A DNA stretch of 64,000 nt from Ursus arctos (Eukaryota > Chordata > Mammalia > Carnivora > Ursidae), in assembly GCF_023065955.2 (NCBI RefSeq), contig NW_026622997.1:17836001-17900000 (forward strand), written 5' to 3'. Below are positions 49,886 through 59,731 of this stretch, in pieces; within the stretch, counting starts at the first letter, position 1; each line of letters begins with the position of its first letter. The translations under genes and the position numbers were made by a program. The notes beneath the pieces are model-generated. The model saw only the letters and a list, made by a program, of their open reading frames with translations. It searched no databases and was not told the origin of the DNA.

Positions 49886-50060
49886 GAAATATATGCATAT
49901 TGACCTTCCATATTAACCAAAAAGTCATAGTGTGAACAATTGTTAAATCATTTTAGTGAAACTAAATTCCTTGTTTACACGTGTTAACATGAATTTCCAG
50001 TCAGTTTTTATAAAGAATAAGAGTATCTTCAGATCCTAAAAACAAAAACAAAAACAAAAA
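49886..50060 (+). other. Probable L1 3'-transduced segment with second A-tail
   Basis: About 150 bp of unique-looking sequence sits between the L1 A-tail and an A/C-rich tail that abuts the right target site duplication. The variant signals ATAAAG and AATAAG (50010-50021) lie about 17 bp before this second tail, as needed for alternative polyadenylation of a read-through L1 transcript. Confidence 0.65.
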
Positions 50061-50070
50061 CTAATTGCAG

Positions 50071-51084
50071 ACTCTTTTCGAGGATTCAGCAGAAGGCATT
50101 CACTTTGCTCAGTGGATAAATGTTCCAGGTTGGGTTAAGCTGGAGGGGAAAGGGGGATTGGCTCTATTCCATGTTTCTTATCTTCTTCCTGGGACTCATG
50201 GGCCAGCCTAGACATGTTCTTCTTACAGTGATAGCAGAGGTACGGGAGAGAGAGTGAAATTGGCACATCTTGACTTCTGCCTCATTCTACCAGCCAACAA
50301 GTCATAAAATGAAACCCAAGGTCAAGAGGTGGAGAAGCATTCCCACCCACAGCTCAAGGGTATGGACAAGTTACAAGGCATATATATATATAGTAACCTG
50401 TTAACCTTACCCCAAAAAAGATCTGGCCTTTGCCCTTGGCTATTGGGAGGTGATTGCTAGGCCCTGGAAAGCCCCACTTGATAGGATTATCTCTGTCAGC
50501 CTGGGGGTTTTGGCCACTGGAGAAAAAGTTTAGCAATGTGATTTTTGGTGGAGGCTTGTGGTGGAGGTAGTGTCTCTATGACCCCTCTGGAGGGACTGGG
50601 CACTAAAGGTGAGCCATACACATAGTATGTGATAGAACCCAGTGAAAATTCTGGACGCTGAGGCTTGGGTGAGCTTGCCTGGATGGTAACATTCCATGCA
50701 TACTGTCTACATCACGGCTGGGGGTGGGGGGTGATGCCGTCCATGGCTACACAGGGAGAGGATGCCTGGAAGCTCCATGCTTGGGTGCCTCCCCCACTTT
50801 GTTCAGAACCCCTTCCTGATTTTCATCTACATCTTTTCCCTGTAATAAACCATAGCTGTGAGTATAAAGGTTACCAGTGAGTTCCGTGAGTGCTTCTAGT
50901 GAATTTTCAGAACTGAAAGTGGTTTGGGGAACCCCCTTGAAGTTGAATTGGTGTCAGAGGGGAAGGCAGCCATCTTGTATGAGCTCTTCCCTGACTTTGC
51001 AGTTGGCCTAAACTCACAGCACAGAAACAAGAAGGGATGAAAATTGAAGCTAATAATGCAAATTGCCACAATATCCCTCTCAAG
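50071..51084. other. Intergenic stretch, nothing recognised
   Basis: No gene or repeat family is recognised. Short open frames only. Confidence 0.4.
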
Positions 51085-51720
51085 TATATCTTTATCTGTT
51101 TATTCATCCATTTAGCAAACATTTATTGAGCACCTACTGTATATGTCTAATGCTATTCCAGGATCTGAGACTAAAAGAAATTAGTAACATATAGGCTTAA
51201 ATTCTAGCAGCAGAGACAAAATATAAAAAAGCAAACAAATATATGAGATCATGTCAGATTGTGAGACTGACTGTGGAGAAAAATAAAGCAGGGGTCAGTA
51301 GGTGGTGGAGGGCGGCTCTATTTATATAGGGTCGTTAAGAAGGACTCTTGAAGGGGCACCTGGGTGGCTCAGTAGGTTAAGCATCCGACTCTTGGTTTTC
51401 ACTCAGGTCATGATCTCAGGGTCCTGAGATCCAGCGCCATGGCAGGCTCTGTGCTCAGCAGGGAGTCTGCTTATCCCTCTCCCTCTGCTCCTCCCGCCCC
51501 CCTCTTTCTCACTCTCATTCTCTCTCTCATAAATAAATAAAATCTTTAAAAAAAAGGGAACTCCTAAAGTCCTGGAAAGGTGACATTTGAATAGATTTGG
51601 ATGAACTGAAGGAGAAAATTGGGATATGATTCAGGGCAAGAAGGTTCTAGAAGGGTGGATGAGCAAGCCCAAAGACATAGGACCTAGGAGCATGTAACAG
51701 GGTGCTCCAGCAGAGATGTT
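51085..51720 (-). mobile_element. L2 LINE 3' fragment, antisense, split by a SINE
   Basis: 'catttattgagcacctactg' at the left and, after the SINE, 'gaaaggtgacatttgaatag' and 'gagcaagcccaaagacatag' follow the antisense L2 3' end. Confidence 0.75.
51353..51555 (+). mobile_element. CAN-SINE inserted in L2
   Basis: Head GGGGCACCTGGGTGGCTCAG, core 'caggtcatgatctcagggtc' and tail 'cataaataaataaaatcttt'. The flanks 'aggactcttgaag' and 'gggaactcctaaag' form a partly decayed target site duplication. Confidence 0.95.
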
Positions 51721-54299
51721 ACTGTAACACAAAGAATTCATCCTACAGAAGGTTTTCCTCCTGTGTCCTTGTGCCTGAAGGCTTTCCTTCTAAGCGTCTC
51801 AAGTCAAGCCTGAGGCCTATTTCTCTGTGTTTTGTTTTTGTGCACCTTGCTTAAGTGGTGTGGTTCCTTCTGCATGGTCAACATGGGGACCATTTCACCT
51901 GCCTCTTTCCTCCCTCACAGAGGATGAGCAAGTGTCTCCAGAGGCTTCCAGCTTCTCAGAGAGGGAGAAAAAAGAAAGCAGGAAAAGTACAGGAATACAA
52001 GTTATTTCTGTTTATTTTGTTCATTAAGTGAACAAATGAGCACATCGCTGGAAAGTACAGGGTGACTAAGGAGCCCAAAGGGAAAAACCTAATGGGGGAA
52101 TTTTATTAAAAGGCATAATTTACATATCCACCCTTTGGGCTTCCCTCTCAGCTTCTCTGTGGTTCTCAAAACCCTAGGGGGTGGGAGGGGGGTTGGTGGT
52201 AGAGGGGCTGATACCAGAAAAAAAAAAAAAAAAAGAGTCGAGCAGGGTGTGCACGAAGGTCTTTTCGGCTTGAGGGAAGGACCGTGGGAGTGAGACCCAG
52301 GACCTTTTGACCAGCTGATAAGAGCTCCCCACATAGGGCTGTGTTGGGGGCTGAGATGCAGAAGGTGCTTACCACAAACCTCGACTCTTGACAGGGCTCC
52401 ACGATTGGTAGCCGCCGTGGTAGGTTTGTTGGCAGAATTAGTTCAAGTGTATTCTTTTCTCTCAAAAACCCTTCTCTGGAAAGGTTCAGAAGGCACCCTT
52501 GGGGCAAAGGGGAACCCCGTCTTCCCCTTTTGTGGGACTTCCTTATCTACCAGGTCTGTCAACCCAAGGGCGAGAGACTGGAGAGACAGATGGGTGCACA
52601 GAGTGCCAAGGCCGCATTTTGCCCCCCTTGACCGGCAGCAGTCACCAGACGAGCTACTCCTGGTCGATCTCAAGCATCTTCTGCGGATTTGTGACGTGCT
52701 CAGCATTTGAGAGGTTCCTGAAGACTATACCACAAATGTGCTCACCGGCCCCTCGTGCAGGACTTTTCCTTAAAGGGTATGCCTTCCTCTCAGTTCCTTT
52801 CCCCCTTATCCAATCTGTGCCATCCCTGAAGCTCTCCTGACTAGTTCCTTCCCTCCTTGTAGGGCTGCTTTCAATCCCCCCTCGACCCCAGCATCAGACT
52901 GTCAAAGAGAAATGGTGTAGAATCGAGACACAAAGCAAGGTCTACCTTAAGAAGTCGTGTCTTCCCACGTCAACTTCTTGAGAACAATCTTTCGTATGCA
53001 CAACTTCCATGCTGCTTAGTAAATGTTTAACTATGAGCTAAGATTTCCTCCTGGCCCTGCCCATCTCCCCGTGTCCCTGCCCTGGAAGGGGTAGGTGAGA
53101 AGAACTCATGGCACATTCTAGAATTTTCTTCTCTGGGTCTCCAGTCTCTGACCAGTCTCTCAAATGTCTTGAGTTCCAAATGTGACTCTTAGCTTTTACT
53201 GGCATGTTCTCTGAGAGAAATAAAATAACAGAGCCACAGTCCTGATGTGAGGAGGAAGGAGAAAGGAGGCTTTGAGGGTCAGCAGAAATGGTGAAGGGCA
53301 TGGGCTATCTTCATTTTTTTGCCCACGGTTAATGAATGCCTACCAATGACAGTGAGGATGTGTAACCACGATGTCTTCTAATGATTTAGGGGTTTTCTCT
53401 TTTTAAAGTAACGGAACAGAAAAAAGAAAGATGTGAAGGGGCCAGCTAGTGGCTTCAGGAAGACAATAAGCACTTTGTATTCACTTTCTTTTCTGTCTCC
53501 AGTCAAAGTGGAGATCAACACGCTTGTAAACTTCTCTCACTTGTTCAAAGAGGCCCCCAAGCTAGTGCTTGGAGACGTGGCTTTCCCACGTCCACCGCCA
53601 CTTAAGATCCACGCTGTGGGGCACTCTGGTTTTGCAGTGGAACGTGGCCTATAGCTAACCTGAGAAGGTTTCATAAGGAATGGCCTTCTCAGAAATACGT
53701 TCATGCCTCAGTGCGAGGGCCTGTGTAGAAGATGAGGAAGACTAAGCGTGAAAATGTACTTGGGTACTTCAGTGGGTTAAGAGTGAGTCGCTGTAAAGTC
53801 ACACTGTTAAATAACTAACGGGTTGGGTATTTCTATTTTTAGCAATATGGTTTTCTGTGTAATTAAAAAAAAACGCTTTCGCAAATTTCTAGAACTAAAG
53901 AATAAAGTCTAAGCGATGTCTAGATGTACGTGTGAGAGAGTAAAGGCAATTGGGGGGGGCAGAAGGAAGGAAGCTTATGAAACCTCATGAGCTGTCTTGG
54001 GGGCAGGGATGGGGGGCAGGGGGTGCAGGAGGGGAAGAGCAGTAGTGCAGGCTTGGGAATTGGCTGTGACATCCAGGAGCTCAGGTTTGAACGACCAGCA
54101 GGCACACCAGAGGCGGGAGCATAGAAAGGCAAAACGGAGTCCCCTGTCCCCGCCCCCCAGTAGAAGGATAAATGAAAGCAGCTGCCCTCTCACACTCGAA
54201 ATGACAAGAAAGCCTGTAGATTTTTAAACAAGAGCCCCCCCTTAAAATTCATAACTATAGAGATGCCCTCACGTGAATATGATATTTAAATTTATATTA
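51721..54299. other. Intergenic stretch of 2.6 kb, nothing recognised
   Basis: An A-run sits at about 52219-52234 and a G-run near 53952. Overlapping open frames on both strands between 52160 and 52840 have no recognised family. Confidence 0.4.
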
Positions 54300-55601
54300 C
54301 CAGAGTAATCTAGCCCATACCTGACCAAGAAATTAATAGAAAATGCTGTCACAGGCTGGTAACGCCTTTAGGGCACCTGGTTCAAACACACATAAACTCT
54401 CTCTGGGAGTCCACATCCAGGATTCCCTTATGTGAAGTCCCAACTAGAGATTAATTTACAACTAAGAATTACAAAACATAAGGAAACAAACCATCCATGG
54501 AAAATAGGAGTTAGCAATGAAAACAAAAATCAATATTCAAGAACTTCAGATAATAAAATTGTCAGGTAGATTATCAAATAAACATGCCTAAAATTATGAA
54601 AGTCTCAAAAGAAGTAACAAAGAACACCATAAAAGAGTAAGACCAGACTTGAGTTAAATAAGAAATCCACTCTAACTGCAGAAATTAAAAAAAAAAAATT
54701 TAAATTTAATATGTTAAACTGAAGATTACATAACATTGAATAATTAACTAGTAGAAGGGAAGATCAATTTGAGGAATGTTCAGAGGTCTGCACAGAGAAA
54801 CGAAGAGGGGTGACACGTGGAGGAAGGGCTTACTGACATGCGGTATGCAATGGGAGGGTCCAACACACATCTACCAGGTGTTCCAGAAGGAAAGAGCAGA
54901 GCAAATGGAGATCAGGCGATAGTCCAAGAGAATAAAAGAGAATTTTCCAGAACTAATGAAAGCTGCAAACCTTAGCAGGTTAAAGAATACCACATTCTCT
55001 GGTATCTGGTATTCACCAGATACAAGGCCAAATAGAAAGGGAAGATTTTAGAAGCATTTGTAGATAAAAGACCCATTGCCTACAAAGGAATGAGAATCAG
55101 ATTGTCCAGAACTTTGCAAAACCAGCAACAGAAGCCAGTGGACAATGGAATAATATCGTCAAAGCCCTAAGGGAAAATAACAATCCCTTTACATTACAAC
55201 TAAATTATCATTTAAGAATATGGGCAAAAGAAATATTTTCAGATAAATGAAAATGAAGAGTGTTTACTGCTAACAGGCTTTTGCTGCAAGAATTACTCAA
55301 GAATATACTTCAGAAGAAAATGACCCTAAAAAGCAGCAGTGAGACTTACGATATTAGATAGATTTGAACAAATATATAATATATAAAAAAGACTAACTGG
55401 GGAGTAGAGAAACAGGGCCGAATGAAGGTACTGGTCACACCAGTATTCAAAATGGGCAGTGAACGGGCAAAGGTCAGGCATTCAGATATTTTGGGGAGAA
55501 ATGTGGCAATATTGGTTAACTTCCGACTTTATTAAATCAACTATGCTTATTAAAATTGTGTAAAGATAATCACATCAGATGAGAAATTGTATGTACAACT
55601 T

Positions 55602-55766
55602 CTTTTTTTTTTTAAAGAAAGAGAATGTGCTTGTGCAAGCAGAGGGGAGGGGGAGAATCTTAGCCTGGGGTCCGATCTCACGGACCCTGAGATCTCGACC
55701 CTGAGATCACCACCTGAGCCAAAAGCAAGAGTCAGACGCTTAACCAACCGAGCCCCCAGGCACCCC
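55602..55766 (-). mobile_element. CAN-SINE, antisense, diverged
   Basis: Left 'cttttttttttttaaagaaa'-type tail, an internal repeat of 'gaccctgagatc', and a damaged antisense head 'cgagcccccaggcacccc'. The body is shortened. Confidence 0.85.
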
Positions 55767-56427
55767 TATATCTTTCAAACCAGTAGAGAGAACACCATTG
55801 AATACAAAGAAATGGGTCAATATTAAATAGATGCAAGAAAGAAAAAAAAAGACTCAGATGGAAAGCAGGTTAAGTATACAATATGAAATCAGATGACTGA
55901 ACTAGATTCAATATAGCAGAATTCAGATAAATATAAAAATAACCCTGAATTAGAAAGACATTGTCAGTTGCCTTGGATTAGAAAAATTTAACTATATGCT
56001 TTAAAAAACACATTTAGAACTTAAAGGCAAAGAAATAGTGAATTCAAAAGTATAAAAAAATAAAATAAAAGTATAAACAATACTGGCGTGATACTAGCCC
56101 AAAGAAAGTGGTGTGGCTGTAATAAGAGTGGATAAAATTCTTTGAAGCAAAAAAGGAATATTGGGGGAGGGGGAAGGTCACAAAACAAAAATAAAAAGAA
56201 CAATTCACTGCGAAGAAATCATTATAACTTGCTGTCACCTAAAACATAGCATCAAATCATAGGAGGCAAAAAAATTGATAAAATTGCAAAAATAAATGGA
56301 CAATTTCATAGTCCCAGAGGGGTTTTTAACATACCTCTTTCAGGAATTGGTAGTTTCAGATCACAAAAAGTTAGGACCGATATAGACCCGTCATCCAATG
56401 AGCAAGCTTGATTCAAGAGACCCCTGT

Positions 56428-56548
56428 GGGGCATCTGGGTGGTGCAGTCAGTTGAGAGTGGGACTTTCGGTCTCAGCTCAAGTCTTGATCTCAGGGTGGT
56501 GAGTTCAAGCCCCTTGCTGGGCATGGAGCCCACTTAAAAAAAAAAAAA
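56428..56548 (+). mobile_element. CAN-SINE, short form
   Basis: Head 'ggggcatctgggtggtgcag', core 'gtcttgatctcagggtggtg', then 'gggcatggagcccactt' and an A-tail, with no CT-rich body. The flanks 'gagacccctgtg' and 'gacacccatgtg' are a probable target site duplication. Confidence 0.9.
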
Positions 56549-58842
56549 GAGAGAGAGAGACACCCATGTGGAGAATGCACATTCTTTCCAAGAACACATG
56601 ACACATTTACCAAAAGCCCACATATTAGGCCACAACAATTTCTTGAGAACTTACAATCACACAGGCCACATTCTCAAATATCCTCAAATATCAGTAGCAA
56701 CAATTAAAACCAACCTACATATTTGAGATTTTTGGAGAAAAAAATACTCTAAATAATTCATGACTATGAACATGTCTTAATGAGAATCTAAGAACAGATT
56801 GCTAACATTAACCAGAAAGTTCAACAAGCTTCCTAAGTATACAAAAGTAAGTTTTTCTTCACTTGTAATGGGCAACTAGAAAAATTTAGTTTAGTTTAGA
56901 AAATTTTATGTGAAAATAGCAATCCAAAATATAAAGCTACCTAGGAATCAATCTACCAAAAATGCAGAAGACTTTCATGCATGAAATTTTAAAAGTTCTT
57001 GAAGACCTAAACAAATGGAACAATAAGCAATATTGATGGATTTGTAGAATCGCTTTTTTAAAAATGTTAATTTTCTGCAATATATAATTTGAGTGTGTTC
57101 CTTTTAAAATTCAAAAGAAGGGGTTTTTTTTGAAGTTCACAAGTTGATTATAATATGTATAAGGTAGAGCAAAGAACCAAGAATTCCAGACAATTATGAA
57201 GGGGAAGATCAACATTTGAGAGCTCACCCCTCTCCACCACCATAGCAAGACTTAACTCTGGTTTAAGTAATAAGAAAATGATATTAGTACAGAGACAGAC
57301 TAGGGAAACACATGGAAACTTGTATATAACAGAGATGCTATTTCAAATCGATGGGGAGAAGAAGGACTTTTAGCAAGCAGCACAGGAAAACTGGTTATCC
57401 ATATGGAAGAAATAAGTTAAATCTCTACATCAAACCATATTTAAGTGGATTAAAGACCTGTTTATGAAAGAGCATGACTTAAAAAGTTCTGAAAGAAAAT
57501 GAAGGAGGATTTTGTTATGTTCTCAGGGTAGGAAAAGATTTCTTAAACACAGCACCAGAAGCACAAACCATAAATGAAAAGACCCATACATTTGACTACA
57601 TTAGCTTATTTTTTTAAAAACCCTTTTGTACATTAAAGACATACACAAAGTAAAAAACACAAACCCTTGACTTGGAAAAGATATTTGGCATGCATGTAAC
57701 CAAGAAAGGATTTGGCCCAGAATTTATAAACAGCTCCAACGGAAAAGGCCAAAGGATATGACCGGCAATCTTCAAAAGAGGACACCCAAGGGCTTCAAAA
57801 CGTAAGCAAAGACGTTCCTCCCTCCCGTAATCAGCGTCATGTAAATTAAACAAAAAGGATCTGGTATTTCACACTCATTAGATTGGTGAAAATGGAAAAA
57901 AAAGAATCTGATGATGCCAAGTCCCGCTGAAGAGAGCATAAATGGGCATGTGTATTTTGGAGGACAAGGTGTCATGTTTAATAAGGTGGTAGGATTGCTT
58001 GGCCCGCGGATTTGACCATGTCCAGCTTCAGGCAACATTGTTTATCACAGTAGCAAATTGGAGAAAGATATGCTCAGGTATGGGGTCAAGCAAGAGACAG
58101 ATGTTTTATTAAGAATATATTGCATACAGATGTGTTTGATATTATTATTTTCTGTACTTGCTTAAAAATTTCCTAATTAAAACATTAGGTTGGACGAAAA
58201 GCACTTACACTGTCAATTACTGTAACCGCCTCCAAGGGCAAGGGGGAAGTTTGGTAACAATTTATGTTGGCAAGAAACAGACACCCTCATACGCTGCCGG
58301 TGAGAACACAGATTGAGAACGCCTCCGTGGAGGTAATTTTGGCGATATTTAACAAAACTGTGAATTCCTTTTGACTTAGCACAATTTCCTCTAGGTATTC
58401 ACTCAAAGAAAATAAGCCATGTTAGAGCAAAGGTTTATCTCCAAGGAAGTTCATCATAGCAATCACAGCACCGTTTGGAATGTTAATAATAAAAAAGCAA
58501 CCTACCACTACCAAACGTAGTCTACTAATGATAACATTAGACTGACCATGTCTCACATGATCTAATTGATTCTAATTTACGAGGGAACTGCATGACAGAA
58601 TATTCTGCAGCCATCAACATGATGCTGTGCAACTTTTTAATGATGTGGAAACTCTTGCAAAATATTAAGCTAAAAGGTAGGTTACAAAATAGTGTATAGC
58701 GTGTCCCATTAAAAATACCTACGTATGCACCGAAGCTAAGACCCCGGAATGTCAACAGAAGTGACTTCTGGACAAGGTGATTCCTATTTTCTTCCGTTGT
58801 GTTGTTTGGTTTTGGTCCTCCCCCCTCCCCCGCCCGCCCCAA

Positions 58843-58845
<3 letters not shown>

Positions 58846-58891
<46 letters not shown>
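58846..58891. repeat. (TG)n microsatellite upstream of CD83
   Basis: About 22 perfect TG units, 590 bp upstream of the CD83 start codon, just before the CpG island. Confidence 0.96.
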
Positions 58892-58893
<2 letters not shown>

Positions 58894-59290
58894 CGTGTTA
58901 ATAGGAGAGGTTCTCCTGTGGCTGAAATAGTTTCGACAGTTGGGCCTGATAGCCCACGCCGGGAGGCAGGGAGCCGCGTACTAGACTCGCGGAGCTCCGT
59001 GGGAAGCCTAAGGAGTCTCTGGTCACAAAAGAATCTGGAGAAGAGTGAGTCCTGAGTTCCCTCTGGCGTCCCCGGCCCCGCGATCTCTCTGAGTCTGGGT
59101 TCGTCTCGGTGGAAGGAGGGGACACCCACCCACCCGGGGCAGGCCCCTCACTCCCCCTTGCGGGGAAGGTCAGCGGGGCGCCGTCACGCGCGCCCGCGCC
59201 GTTTGCAAAGCCCAAGCGCGCCGCGTCACGCGCGGGTGGCGATCGCCGCGGCCCCGCCGCCGCCTCAGCCACGCGGACTCCGGGCGCACG

Positions 59291-59318
59291 GGGGCGGGGC
59301 CGCGCGCGGGGGCGGGGC
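59291..59318 (+). promoter_or_regulatory. CD83: Pair of GC boxes (Sp1-type)
   Basis: GGGGCGGGGC occurs at 59291-59300 and again at 59309-59318, about 115-140 bp upstream of the TATA-like box. Sp1 sites have been described for the human CD83 minimal promoter, so conserved use is plausible. Confidence 0.75.
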
Positions 59319-59383
59319 CCGGGGCGCCCGACGGGTGGCAGGCGCGGGGGAGGGCCCGGCGCCCCAAGCTGCCGCAGCCCGCT

Positions 59384-59394
59384 GGGGATTCCCC
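59384..59394 (+). promoter_or_regulatory. CD83: NF-kB site, palindromic H-2K type
   Basis: GGGGATTCCCC matches the kB consensus GGGRNNYYCC and is the core of the classical MHC class I enhancer (KBF1/H2TF1) site. It lies 47 bp upstream of the TATA-like box. CD83 is NF-kB induced on dendritic-cell maturation, which fits. Confidence 0.8.
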
Positions 59395-59408
59395 CAGGCC
59401 TGCGCCCG

Positions 59409-59418
59409 GGGAAGTCCC
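59409..59418 (+). promoter_or_regulatory. CD83: Second NF-kB-type site
   Basis: GGGAAGTCCC matches GGGRNNYYCC. It begins 25 bp after the start of the first kB site and ends 12 bp before the TATA-like box. Confidence 0.6.
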
Positions 59419-59430
59419 TGTGCGCGCGGG

Positions 59431-59438
59431 TATAAGAG
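59431..59438 (+). promoter_or_regulatory. CD83: TATA-like box of CD83
   Basis: TATAAGAG stands alone in GC-rich sequence 50 bp upstream of the start codon. At the usual distance of about 30 bp, transcription would start near 59460 and leave a 5' UTR of only about 20 nt. The start site is not determined here. The CpG context also allows dispersed upstream starts. Confidence 0.55.
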
Positions 59439-59480
59439 CGCGGCGCCAGCGAGCGCGCCCCAAGCTGGCAGTCCCCAGCC

Positions 59481-59731
59481 ATGTCGCGCGGCCTCCGAAT
59501 CCTGCTCCTGAGCTGCGGTAGGGCCCCAGACGCTTGTCGCCCCCATCCCCTCCCGGCGACCCCCCCCCCCCCCCCCCCGCTGGCTCACGCCCCTCTCTCT
59601 CTGTCCTTCTTGCAGTCTGCAGCCTGGCGCCCGCGACGCGGGAGGTAAAAGTGGCTTGTTCCGAAGCGGTGGACTTGCCGTGCACCGTCCACCTGGACCC
59701 TCAGGGCCCCTACAGAGTCTTCTGGGTCAAG
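59481..59731 (+). CDS. CD83: CD83 antigen, exons 1 and 2 (5' part of the gene)
   Basis: The coding parts are 59481-59517 (exon 1) and 59616-59731 (exon 2), separated by a 98-bp intron with donor G|GTAGGG and acceptor TTGCAG|T. Together they give 51 residues. The start MSRGLRILLLSC is the CD83 signal peptide; cleavage is expected after about residue 19 (LAPA|T). The mature part EVKVACSEAVDLPC begins the V-type immunoglobulin domain, with Cys27 and Cys35 at the same numbers as in human, and exon 2 ends at FWVK in phase 0 before GTAAGC. The ATG has G at -3. CD83 is a type I membrane protein of mature dendritic cells, activated B and T cells and thymic epithelium that stabilises MHC class II and CD86. 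The rest of the Ig domain, the membrane span and the tail lie beyond the window. Confidence in the identity is very high. Confidence 0.97.
59518..59615 (+). other. CD83: CD83 intron 1 with poly(C) tract
   Basis: A 98-bp intron in phase 1. It carries a run of 19 C (59560-59578). The pyrimidine tract before the acceptor is 'cccctctctctctgtccttc'. The C run may be unstable in length or misassembled. Confidence 0.9.

Larger units (their letters stand above)
49186..50070 (+). mobile_element. Composite L1 insertion: 5' inversion plus 3' transduction
   Basis: The unit is bounded by AAAAACTAACTGCAG (49186-49200) and AAAAACTAATTGCAG (50056-50070), a 15-bp target site duplication with one mismatch. 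Inside, in order: an antisense L1 piece (49201-49465, holding a later SINE), a sense L1 3' end (49466-49857) with AATAAA and a first A-tail (to 49885), a non-L1 segment of about 150 bp (49886-50037), and a second A-rich tail (50038-50060). This is the pattern expected from twin priming combined with read-through 3' transduction. Confidence 0.8.
54300..58740 (+). mobile_element. Long decayed L1M, sense, extending nearly to the CD83 CpG island
   Basis: The region is A-rich on the + strand. Early words ('caaagccctaagggaaaata', 'aaatgaagagtgtttactgc', 'gctgcaagaattactcaaga') resemble the L1M 5' part. Later ones ('cagcaccagaagcacaaacc', 'ccagaatttataaacagctc') match late ORF2 and 'gaatattctgcagccatcaa' the far end. 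The element is riddled with stops, and two SINEs lie in it. Internal boundaries are uncertain and more than one L1M copy may be present. Confidence 0.65.

Noticed and set aside
5300..56548. Repeated 170-210 bp units that could be mistaken for a dispersed array or regulatory system
   Set aside because: They are CAN-SINEs on both strands, each with its own target site duplication and A-tail. There are no regularly spaced direct repeats or spacers as in a CRISPR array.
58898..59482. A 194-codon open frame on the minus strand across the CD83 promoter
   Set aside because: It lies in the GC-rich CpG island, where stop codons are rare in every frame, and consists of Arg/Pro/Gly/Ala-rich text without domains. 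Other long frames overlap it on both strands.
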